5,648 nucleotides of DNA from Candidatus Woesearchaeota archaeon (GTDB taxonomy: Archaea; Nanobdellota; Nanobdellia; Woesearchaeales; WJKV01): the NCBI GenBank assembly GCA_014728875.1, contig WJKV01000061.1, positions 1 to 5,648 on the forward strand, given 5' to 3'. A model generated the notes under the pieces. It was not told the origin of the DNA. It worked only from the letters and a program-made list of their open reading frames with translations, and did not search any database. The translations under genes were made by a program, and so were the position numbers. Positions 1 through 4,830 of the stretch are shown in pieces (position 1 is the first letter of the stretch; every line of letters starts with the position of its first letter).

Positions 1-1
1 C

Positions 2-529
2 AGCAAACTAAAAGTAATAAAGATGAATCCTCTGACCTGGGGAAAGAGCACAACACCTGATCCGAACACCTGGTCAGAAAAGTTCGCAGAAAGCACGAAA
101 GAGATACTTTCGTTTGCAGAAGAACACAACAAGGTCATCCAGATACACACAGGCCTGGGAAACAGCAGCATCAATAAGTTCGACAGGTTTGTAGAGGCTT
201 TCGGAGACAAGCTGAAGATACACTTCCTTCACATGGGCGGAAGCAATGCAGGCCATCTGATGTTTGTCCCCAGATTCATAAACTGGCTCAACCAAGGCTA
301 TGATTTCTACACAGACACTTCGCAGACCATAGGTTACGCACCGTGGTATCTGATCAAGGAATGCAAAGAGATCTGCCCGAAAGGCCTAAATCGAATAATG
401 TTCGCGTCTGACGAGCCGTGGGGCATCTTCCAGTCAGGACTGGAAGCCTTGAAGGCCCTGCCATTGGACAAGACGCTTTTTCAAAAGATACTTTATTATA
501 ACGCTGAAAGATTATACAGGAAAAAATGA
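2..529 (+). CDS. Amidohydrolase (ACMSD-like, amidohydrolase_2 type), C-terminal part
   Basis: The reading frame is open from position 2 with no start of its own family type, so this is the 3' part of a gene cut by the window edge; the ATG at 23 is most likely internal. The visible part carries the signature of metal-dependent TIM-barrel amidohydrolases of the ACMSD/amidohydrolase_2 group: IQIHTG (His codon 146-148, a candidate metal or active-site ligand), IHFLHMGG (second His), a strand ending in YTDTSQ, FASDEPWG (the late catalytic Asp), and a C-terminal helix ILYYNAERLY that matches the usual N-x-x-R-L ending. The N-terminal HxH metal motif would lie outside the window. Such enzymes are soluble and perform hydrolysis or decarboxylation; the substrate cannot be read from this part. 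The stop overlaps the start of the next gene, so the two are probably cotranscribed and translationally coupled. The family call is firm, the substrate unknown. Confidence 0.85.
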   Translation, partial: SKLKVIKMNPLTWGKSTTPDPNTWSEKFAESTKEILSFAEEHNKVIQIHTGLGNSSINKFDRFVEAFGDKLKIHFLHMGGSNAGHLMFVPRFINWLNQGYDFYTDTSQTIGYAPWYLIKECKEICPKGLNRIMFASDEPWGIFQSGLEALKALPLDKTLFQKILYYNAERLYRKK

Positions 530-786
530 TATTTATCAAAGACTACCTGAACAAGATAAGATGGGATGACAGGATGAAGCCTGAAGAATACACCTTGACC
601 TACCTTGACAGGAACAAGGAGGAAAAAGAGGTTCCTTATCTAGAGATAAAAGAGATAGGCGACGACTACATCAGGGTGGAGAAAGACAAAAACAAAGGGT
701 TTGTCGAGATTCCCATGCACAGAATCCGAAAGATTAAAAAGTCAGGCTTTATTGTATGGCAGAGGTACGGCACTAAGGAAATTTAA
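526..786 (+). CDS. DUF504/MJ1316-type protein (putative RNA end-recognition domain)
   Basis: An 86-residue single-domain protein. The pattern LNKIRWD near residues 8-14, the middle strand run ending in EIPMHRIRKI (residues 61-70, with the conserved His65-Arg66) and a closing G-x-IVWQR (74-80) match the archaeal DUF504/MJ1316 family, and the length is normal for its stand-alone members. In eukaryotes the domain is fused to RNA ligase or 2H phosphoesterase-type proteins, and it has been predicted to recognise cyclic phosphate RNA ends; that role is a family prediction, not something seen here. It starts at an ATG that overlaps the TGA of the amidohydrolase (ATGA), with only a weak AGG upstream at 518-520, which suggests translational coupling. 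The next gene begins 15 nt after its stop. Confidence 0.85.
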   Translation: MIFIKDYLNKIRWDDRMKPEEYTLTYLDRNKEEKEVPYLEIKEIGDDYIRVEKDKNKGFVEIPMHRIRKIKKSGFIVWQRYGTKEI

Positions 787-801
787 AAAAGAGGTTAAGT
801 G

Positions 802-1641
802 ATGATAATACCGTTTATAGCAGCGATCAGCGGTGCAGTTGGACTGGTTTTCAGCAAGCATCTTCTGTCAGAGAAAATAGACTATAGATTGTTCGCTTCC
901 TTTGCAATGCTGCAGCTGTTCATCATCATGCTTTTCCTTTCTCCTATCATGTTCGAAGCATCCCCGGAAATGTTCACCACTACAAACATATATCTTCTGG
1001 TGATCACCGCTGTCCTTGCAACAGCCTACAACATCTTCTTCTACCACGGCCTCAGCGAAGACACGCTGGTGGATGCAGAAAGCATAATAATGATATCCCC
1101 GCTGATGACCACGATCCTCGCAGCGCTCTTTTTCATCGACGAGAGAAACCTGTACATCTTCATTCCTGCGATGGTCGCAGGCAGCGCATTATTACTGTCT
1201 CATATCAAGAAACATCATCTGATCTTCAGCAGGGGTGACGAATATCTTCTGCTGGCAGTGGTATTCCTTGCGATTGAAGCGTTGCTGCTCAAAGTTCTGC
1301 TCAGAACCTTCATGCCTTTCTCTGTGTACTTTCTAAGGGTGGGGATAGTCGCTGCGATTCTCTGGCTGGTCGTCAGGCCGAACATCGCGAGATTGAGCTA
1401 TAAGCAGATAGTAAAGATGGGAATCTTCAATATCTTCGTCATGGTGCAGTTTCTTTTGACTTATGCAAGCTATAAGATACACGGTGTAGTATATACAACC
1501 TTGATCCTGATCCTGCTGCCGGTATTTGTGATCAGCTGGGCATTCATCGTAGAAAAAGAAAGATTAGAACTGAGAAAATTCATCGCGATTGCAGTAATCC
1601 TTTTGAGCATCATCGCTGTCCAGTTATTGCTTGGAAGATAG
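802..1641 (+). CDS. EamA/DMT-superfamily membrane transporter
   Basis: A very hydrophobic protein of 279 residues with about ten predicted membrane segments, roughly at 1-20, 31-50, 61-82, 89-112, 117-133, 145-165, 173-190, 201-222, 226-246 and 255-277. This is the two-times-five helix layout of EamA-like drug/metabolite transporters. The family ending of each half is visible: a loop with an acidic residue before the last helix (FFIDERN near 109-115, VEKERLELRKF near 249-259). It acts in the cytoplasmic membrane; members export amino acids, metabolites or nucleotide sugars, and the substrate here cannot be told. I chose ATG 802 over GTG 799 because the SD-like GAGGT at 791-795 then sits 6 nt upstream. 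It is the last gene of the plus-strand run, and its 3' end overlaps the convergent Nudix gene by 18 bp. Confidence 0.85.
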   Translation: MIIPFIAAISGAVGLVFSKHLLSEKIDYRLFASFAMLQLFIIMLFLSPIMFEASPEMFTTTNIYLLVITAVLATAYNIFFYHGLSEDTLVDAESIIMISPLMTTILAALFFIDERNLYIFIPAMVAGSALLLSHIKKHHLIFSRGDEYLLLAVVFLAIEALLLKVLLRTFMPFSVYFLRVGIVAAILWLVVRPNIARLSYKQIVKMGIFNIFVMVQFLLTYASYKIHGVVYTTLILILLPVFVISWAFIVEKERLELRKFIAIAVILLSIIAVQLLLGR

Positions 1642-2520
1642 AATGTTCTTGACATGAGGATACACTATCTTGCTCCAGTTCTCGAAATTCTCTATGTATC
1701 CTTTCCTGTTTTTAGCCTCTGCCTCTGCATCTTCCCCCAGCGCTTCAACAGAAAGCAGTTTTCCTTCGAGCTGGTCAGGCTCGTTCGTCTCTATGTCTGG
1801 TCTCCCGCCTTTTATCAGGAACACGACTCCGAAATGCACTTTGCCCACGCTGTTGCTGTCGTCATTGATATAGCCGATTATCCTCGGCAGGCGGTTGCTT
1901 GGATAAGAAACTTCCTCGTCAAACTCTCTTTTCATGCCAGACCATAGAGGAGACGCAAACTGTTCAGGAGTTATTCCTGCATCCCGCGGGAGTCTCCAGA
2001 AATGCGCATTGGCCTCAAGAAGCTTTCTTGTCTCTTCATCCCTGTCATCTTCTGGGTTGATATGGCCTCCGATACCTATTGAATAAAGATCATGCAGTCT
2101 TTCTTCTGTCGCACCCTGCAGCCTTCTCATCACATAGATGTGCGGCTGACCGAAATGGCTGTACGTGAATACACAGTAAGGGATTATCTGCTTTTTGTTA
2201 GGATCTTTCTCGACAATGTCTCTCACTGCAAAATAAGCCTTTGCAGGATCCTGCAAAATGCGCAGAAACCTGTCGCCTGCTTCCTGCACACTCAGAAAGC
2301 CTTGAAAATAATGATCATTCTGGGCGCCGAACAAATTGCCCCTGTTCACCACCAGGACTTCTTCTGCTTTTCTAGGAGGCAGTCTCACCGGCTCTACCTG
2401 TTCTCCTGTTTCAGGATCAACAAATTCCTGCTCTTCAGGCGCAGGATTTGGCTGGCCAGGCAAGCCCTGGTTTTGCATTGCTTTATTCTTTTTCTTCTTT
2501 CTCTTTTGCCTGTTTCCCAT
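1624..2520 (-). CDS. Nudix-family hydrolase of the GGHIN type (COG4112-like)
   Basis: A 298-residue protein. Residues 1-60 look disordered: a lysine/arginine block (RQKRKKKKNK at 4-13), then a Pro/Gln/Glu-rich stretch. The folded part starts near VLVVNR (55-60). It contains YFQGF (71-75), KQIIPYCVF (110-118), a YVMRR strand (129-133), SIGIGGHINPEDD (147-159), REFDEEV (198-204), IGYINDDSNSVGKVHFGVVF (215-234) and a C-terminal helix. GG plus REFDEEV are the ends of a Nudix box, and the 'SIGIGGHIN ... INDDSN.VG.VH.GVVF' pattern is that of predicted MutT-type phosphoesterases. Members hydrolyse nucleoside diphosphate-linked compounds with divalent metal; the substrate is unknown. The box is interrupted by about 30 extra residues. 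The start ATG has GGGGGT at 2525-2530 with a 4-nt spacer, and a TATA box lies further upstream. The N-terminal tail is longer than I expect for the family. Confidence 0.85.
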   Translation of the reverse strand: MGNRQKRKKKKNKAMQNQGLPGQPNPAPEEQEFVDPETGEQVEPVRLPPRKAEEVLVVNRGNLFGAQNDHYFQGFLSVQEAGDRFLRILQDPAKAYFAVRDIVEKDPNKKQIIPYCVFTYSHFGQPHIYVMRRLQGATEERLHDLYSIGIGGHINPEDDRDEETRKLLEANAHFWRLPRDAGITPEQFASPLWSGMKREFDEEVSYPSNRLPRIIGYINDDSNSVGKVHFGVVFLIKGGRPDIETNEPDQLEGKLLSVEALGEDAEAEAKNRKGYIENFENWSKIVYPHVKNILSSKQ

Positions 2521-2524
2521 GCAT

Positions 2525-2530
2525 ACCCCC
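2525..2530 (-). promoter_or_regulatory. Ribosome binding site of the Nudix gene
   Basis: GGGGGT on the minus strand ends 4 nt before the ATG at 2520. The same 4-nt geometry recurs before three other starts in this window and supports this start over the overlapping out-of-frame ATG just upstream. Confidence 0.65.
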
Positions 2531-2553
2531 TTGTTTAAGGATAATAGTAAGAA

Positions 2554-2562
2554 GTATAAAAA
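2554..2562 (-). promoter_or_regulatory. TATA box for the Nudix gene
   Basis: The minus strand reads TTTTTATAC, lying about 35-40 nt before the Nudix ATG. An archaeal transcript would begin near 2533, giving a leader of roughly 13 nt that just includes the SD. It sits in the 81-bp gap after pth2, and its T-run could also end pth2 transcripts. Confidence 0.55.
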
Positions 2563-2601
2563 GTTAATGCAACTATACTGCCGGAAGCATTGCGATAACT
2601 G

Positions 2602-2958
2602 CTATAGGCATTTGAGTTCGCCTGTCACAGCATCTATGTCCTCTTCCAAATCAGGACCGATTGCACCGCAGGTCATTGTGCCGGGCTCTACAACTGTTCT
2701 TCCTGCGTCTGTTATTGTAACGCAAGGAAGTTTCATGTCCTTTGCCATCTGGATGTATTTCAGGAGCTCTTTTTTGTCAGCAACCTTCAAAACGACTTTT
2801 TTCATGCCTTCTTTTGCCCAGTCAGAAACAGCATCCTTGTGCTTGCGGGACTTCTGCGCCTTCAATACAGCTGATACAGAAGCATGGCTGCACTGCGCGC
2901 CCATTTTTCCTTTCGGCATCTTCAGGTCCATCCTTACCAGTATGACTTGTTTGTACAT
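2602..2958 (-). CDS. pth2: Peptidyl-tRNA hydrolase, Pth2 type
   Basis: This 118-residue protein matches the archaeal/eukaryotic Pth2 family along its whole length, and the length is normal. It frees tRNA from peptidyl-tRNAs that drop off the ribosome, in the cytoplasm. Visible family features are the N-terminal strand YKQVILVRMDL, the basic and catalytic segment KGKMGAQCSHA (residues 16-26, with Lys18, Gln22 and His25), VSAVLKA, the conserved ITDAGRTVVEPGT (82-94, with Asp84 as the expected catalytic acid), AIGP (99-102) and the closing IDAVTGELKCL. No key residue is missing. The ATG at 2958 is supported by the typical N-terminus and by a TATA box that places the transcript start within a few bases of it, so the mRNA is probably leaderless; there is no SD. 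The gene stands alone, 36 bp after the unknown membrane gene. Confidence 0.97.
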   Translation of the reverse strand: MYKQVILVRMDLKMPKGKMGAQCSHASVSAVLKAQKSRKHKDAVSDWAKEGMKKVVLKVADKKELLKYIQMAKDMKLPCVTITDAGRTVVEPGTMTCGAIGPDLEEDIDAVTGELKCL

Positions 2959-2980
2959 ATTAAAGATGAAGAAGAGTTCG

Positions 2981-2990
2981 TATAAAAATG
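2981..2990 (-). promoter_or_regulatory. TATA box for pth2, probably leaderless
   Basis: The minus strand reads CATTTTTATA immediately after the stop of the upstream gene (ending at 2995). A start point about 25 nt downstream falls near 2960, almost on the pth2 ATG at 2958. The T-run could double as a terminator for the upstream unit. Confidence 0.6.
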
Positions 2991-2994
2991 TTTC

Positions 2995-3774
2995 TTATTT
3001 ATGTTTCTCGTGCATGTTGTAGCCGAGCGCAAAAGCCGCAATAAAAAGGCACATGAATCCTGCAAGGAACAGTTTATTCACAGTCGCCATGAACCCAAGA
3101 CTGCTTATTCCTGCATGCGAACCGACCTCAAAAAAACCTGTTGCCTGGCCGGCTCCCTGCTGTTCTTCTATGTCTTCACCGTCCCCCTCCAATGCGTCAT
3201 ACAATGACTTGTATCCTTTCATCACAAGGATTGACTTGTCTGCAAGGATCTCTACTTCTATGTCTCTCCATCTGACAAGGCGCCTTATGTCTTTTTCAAA
3301 ATCCTTTGAATCGAGCAACTGCCTGAATACCTCTTTTGTGCCGCTGAGCCTGACATCAGGATTAATTGCGCTGCCTTCTACAGCTGTCAGGTTGTGGTCA
3401 TCCACAGTCAAGGTATAGGTGTCCCTGAAGTTCGTTATGAAGAATTCTATCACAGGCTTTTCTTTTGTGACAGGATGGCTGCGCAGCTTGTATCCTCCTG
3501 CTTCATTCGCGATATACTCTACCTGCTCTTCTGTTACTTCAAACTCTTCTTCATCTGCGATCACCGGCTTCTCTATCACTGGCTTTTCAACAAAAGCGGG
3601 GCTATAGATGAAGAAGTAAAAATAACCGCCTGCAAAAATTCCCACTATCAATAGCGCAAAAACAATGTAAAGAAAACGGCCAAGAAAATTGTTGCTGCCT
3701 TTGTACATCCTCTCTTCTCTGATCCTTTCTTTTTCCAGTTCTTTCCTGCTTATTCTATACCTCTTTTTAGCCAT
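2995..3774 (-). CDS. Protein of unknown function with two membrane segments and a soluble middle domain
   Basis: I do not recognise a named family. The 259-residue protein begins with a strongly basic/charged helix (residues 1-27, KRYRISRKELEKERIREER), followed by a membrane segment at about 34-57 and a short linker with repeated EKPVI. A soluble alpha/beta region follows (about 75-200), then an acidic Gln/Gly linker (197-213, EGDGEDIEEQQGAG) and a second membrane segment at about 233-253, ending in a His/Lys-rich tail. With the positive-inside rule the basic N-terminus is cytoplasmic and the middle domain would face outside. The part DVRLSGTKEVFRQLLDS ... ILVMKGYKSLYDAL loosely resembles the late half of SCP2-like domains; that is a weak inference. 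I chose ATG 3774 over TTG 3780. It follows the cysteine-rich gene by 16 nt, so the two probably share a transcript. No clear SD is visible. Confidence 0.8.
   Translation of the reverse strand: MAKKRYRISRKELEKERIREERMYKGSNNFLGRFLYIVFALLIVGIFAGGYFYFFIYSPAFVEKPVIEKPVIADEEEFEVTEEQVEYIANEAGGYKLRSHPVTKEKPVIEFFITNFRDTYTLTVDDHNLTAVEGSAINPDVRLSGTKEVFRQLLDSKDFEKDIRRLVRWRDIEVEILADKSILVMKGYKSLYDALEGDGEDIEEQQGAGQATGFFEVGSHAGISSLGFMATVNKLFLAGFMCLFIAAFALGYNMHEKHK
3449..3589. repeat. Three copies of a 15-nt unit encoding EKPVI
   Basis: Two units are in tandem (3560-3574 ATCACCGGCTTCTCT and 3575-3589 ATCACTGGCTTTTCA). A third near-identical copy lies at 3449-3463 (ATCACAGGCTTTTCT). Read on the minus strand each gives (E)KPVI in the same protein, two in the linker after the first membrane segment and one before the soluble domain. 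The tandem pair suggests a small in-frame duplication; the separate copy may be coincidence. Confidence 0.5.
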
Positions 3775-3790
3775 TTTCAAATATGAATAA

Positions 3791-3982
3791 TCAGCTGTTG
3801 TCTTCTATGAATTTTCTTATGCTTCTGTCATATGTCTTTTCTGCTTTTCTTGAAAACAAGCAGCCGGGCAGTTCTCCCATCTCTCTGTGATATCTTATGC
3901 ATTCACAGCACTTGCCTTTCCTGGGGCATCCAGGATACGTACAGCCGCAGTCCTTCTTGTTTTTGGCCTGTTTGCATTCCAT
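3791..3982 (-). CDS. Small cysteine-rich protein, DUF6485-like
   Basis: A 63-residue protein with eight cysteines (residues 3, 12, 14, 19, 25, 26, 28 and 41), then a charged helix. The pattern DCGCTYPGCPRKGKCCEC, RYHREMGELPGC and EKTYDRSIRKFI matches, from memory, the small DUF6485 proteins found in bacteria and archaea; no function is established. The cysteine spacing suggests zinc or iron-sulfur binding, which is inference. The frame can be extended to TTG 3994, but ATG 3982 is chosen because GGTGAT at 3987-3992 sits 4 nt upstream, the geometry seen at other genes here, and because family members begin just before the first Cys. It is the first gene of a probable two-gene unit with the two-membrane-segment protein 16 nt downstream, under a TATA box at 4014-4022. 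Confidence 0.82.
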   Translation of the reverse strand: MECKQAKNKKDCGCTYPGCPRKGKCCECIRYHREMGELPGCLFSRKAEKTYDRSIRKFIEDNS

Positions 3983-4013
3983 GATCATCACCAAATACTG
4001 CTCAGTTGTCTAA

Positions 4014-4022
4014 ATTTAAATA
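4014..4022 (-). promoter_or_regulatory. TATA box for the DUF6485-like gene
   Basis: The minus strand reads TATTTAAAT preceded by a purine-rich AAAG (BRE-like). A start point about 25 nt downstream lies near 3993, giving a leader of about 11 nt that contains the GGTGAT ribosome binding site at 3987-3992. Confidence 0.6.
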
Positions 4023-4030
4023 CTTTGTCC

Positions 4031-4046
4031 TTCATTTATAAATGAA
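4031..4046. promoter_or_regulatory. Perfect 16-bp palindrome around a TATA box
   Basis: TTCATTTATAAATGAA equals its own reverse complement, with TTTATAAA at its centre (4035-4042). It lies between the minus-strand TATA box of the DUF6485-like gene and the plus-strand TATA box at 4055-4062. It could be a symmetric TATA element working either way, or an operator for a dimeric regulator covering both promoters. Only the palindrome is certain. Confidence 0.5.
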
Positions 4047-4054
4047 ACATAACA

Positions 4055-4062
4055 TTTATATA
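4055..4062 (+). promoter_or_regulatory. TATA box for the 34-codon ORF transcript
   Basis: TTTATATA on the plus strand matches the archaeal TATA consensus. The expected start point is near 4084, which would give an unusually long leader of about 85 nt before the ATG at 4170. Confidence 0.5.
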
Positions 4063-4083
4063 GCGGTATTCCTCTCTAGTAAT

Positions 4084-4169
4084 TATCCCTTGTTAGCATA
4101 CTTACATATCAATAGGGCATTACTCTAATATTGGGGAACCTAGGGGGTATTAAAAAAGAGGTGGTAGAA
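4084..4169 (+). other. Possible structured leader of the 34-codon ORF
   Basis: Two potential stems lie in tandem before the SD. The first pairs AT-CCCT (4085-4091 region) with AGGG-C-AT (4114-4120 region, one bulge). The second pairs TAATATT (4126-4132) with GGTATTA (4146-4152), seven pairs including two G-T, enclosing a G-rich 13-nt loop. The SD GAGGTGGT follows at 4158-4165. The stems are short and could be chance in AT-rich DNA; no known riboswitch class was recognised. Confidence 0.25.
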
Positions 4170-4274
4170 ATGGAAAGAGTCAGGACTTCCTTTGGAAAGG
4201 TAATTCTGCGCAATAAGAGTTCTCTTACCTTGCCGAAATGGTTTAATAAGAATGAATGTGATGAAGAAGATTAA
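4170..4274 (+). CDS. Small hypothetical protein, 34 residues
   Basis: No family is recognised. The ORF encodes a basic first half (MERVRTSFGKVILRNKSSL) followed by TLPKWF and an acidic tail ending in DEED. Support for expression is a strong SD (GAGGTGGT, 4158-4165) exactly 4 nt before the ATG, the same spacing as three clear genes here, and a consensus plus-strand TATA box upstream. GTG 4161 and TTG 4131 are in-frame alternatives but lack that spacing. The last 4 nt overlap the end of the convergent UDG gene. A loose likeness of KVILRNKSSLTLPK to the strand pattern of AbrB/SpoVT-type DNA-binding arms is noted, but the protein is too short for a full domain. It could instead be a leader peptide or a chance ORF within a non-coding RNA. 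Confidence 0.5.
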   Translation: MERVRTSFGKVILRNKSSLTLPKWFNKNECDEED

Positions 4275-4822
4275 AGTTCTTTTATTTTTTTGAAATCTTT
4301 TTTCATCTTCTTTTTTACAGCAGGAAACCGCATCCCGCTCGCAGGATGATAGGTCAGAAAATAAGCTTTCTTTGCAACCTTTATGGTCTTGCCGTGGTAC
4401 TTGTCAAGATCCTTGAAAGGCGTGAATGCTTTCATTGCGACCCTGCCAAGCAGTATGATGAACTTTGGCTCTACAAGCTTGATCTGCCTCAGGGTATAAG
4501 GAAGGCAGGCTGTTATCTCGTCTTTTTTCGGAAGCCTGTTTTCTGGTGCAAGACACTTCACAGTGGAAGTGATAAAGACTTTTTTCCTGTCTATCCTGTT
4601 CTTCTTCAGAAGTTCGTCAAGAAACTTGCCTGCTTTTCCCACAAAAGGCTGGCCTGTCAGGTCCTCTTTTTTTCCAGGACCCTGGCCTATGAACATATAT
4701 CTTGCTCCTATAGGCCCTTCGCCAGGCACTGCATTGCTTCTTGCCTTTGACAGCCTGCACTTGGTGCATTTCTTGATTAGCCTGTGTATCTTCTTTAGTT
4801 CAGCTTCCCTGTCCATGAACAT
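4271..4822 (-). CDS. udg: Uracil-DNA glycosylase, family 4 ([4Fe-4S])
   Basis: This 183-residue protein matches family 4 UDGs in full and at normal length. It removes uracil from DNA after cytosine deamination and starts base excision repair. The iron-sulfur ligands are Cys19 and Cys22 (KCTKC), Cys90 (STVKC) and Cys106 (ITACLPY). Also visible are AVPGEGP (31-37), motif 1 GQGPGKKED (46-54), GQPFVGKAG (57-65), the conserved PENRLP segment (93-98), the IILLGRVA strand (122-129) and the YHPA motif (158-161) that holds the catalytic-site His. Motif 1 has Gln where most family members have Glu (GEGPG/GEAPG). ATG 4822 begins 8 nt after the nadM stop; a second ATG two codons on (4816) is an alternative. 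There is no strong SD, so translation may depend on coupling to nadM. Confidence 0.95.
   Translation of the reverse strand: MFMDREAELKKIHRLIKKCTKCRLSKARSNAVPGEGPIGARYMFIGQGPGKKEDLTGQPFVGKAGKFLDELLKKNRIDRKKVFITSTVKCLAPENRLPKKDEITACLPYTLRQIKLVEPKFIILLGRVAMKAFTPFKDLDKYHGKTIKVAKKAYFLTYHPASGMRFPAVKKKMKKDFKKIKEL
4279..4316 (+). terminator. T-rich stretch after the 34-codon ORF
   Basis: Runs of 7, 6 and 6 thymines (4285-4291, 4298-4303, 4311-4316) follow the stop on the plus strand, as expected for an archaeal intrinsic terminator. The same bases encode the lysine-rich C-terminus of the UDG on the other strand, which alone would explain the T-richness. Confidence 0.35.
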
Positions 4823-4830
4823 GATTTCAA

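Noticed and set aside
1654..1947. Plus-strand open frames opposite the Nudix gene, and similar long frames opposite pth2, the two-TM gene, UDG and nadM
   Set aside because: They are antisense to genes with clear family signatures, have low-complexity Cys/Phe/Ser-rich translations, and lack an SD or a TATA box at the right distance.
3560..3589. Tandem 15-nt units as the start of a CRISPR array or mobile repeat
   Set aside because: They are an in-frame coding duplication of EKPVI without spacers; only two adjacent units exist.
3980..3994. GTGATGA at the DUF6485-like and nadM starts as C boxes of C/D RNAs
   Set aside because: They are explained by SD plus start codon, and no matching D box and guide layout is seen nearby.
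4084..4169. tRNA or known riboswitch in the leader of the 34-codon ORF
   Set aside because: There is no T-loop GTTCGANTC block or cloverleaf pairing, and no conserved riboswitch core was recognised.
4197..4231. Inverted repeat AAGGTAA / TTACCTT as a terminator hairpin
   Set aside because: It lies inside the ORF, has a 21-nt gap, is AT-rich and has no T-run directly after it; chance is likely.
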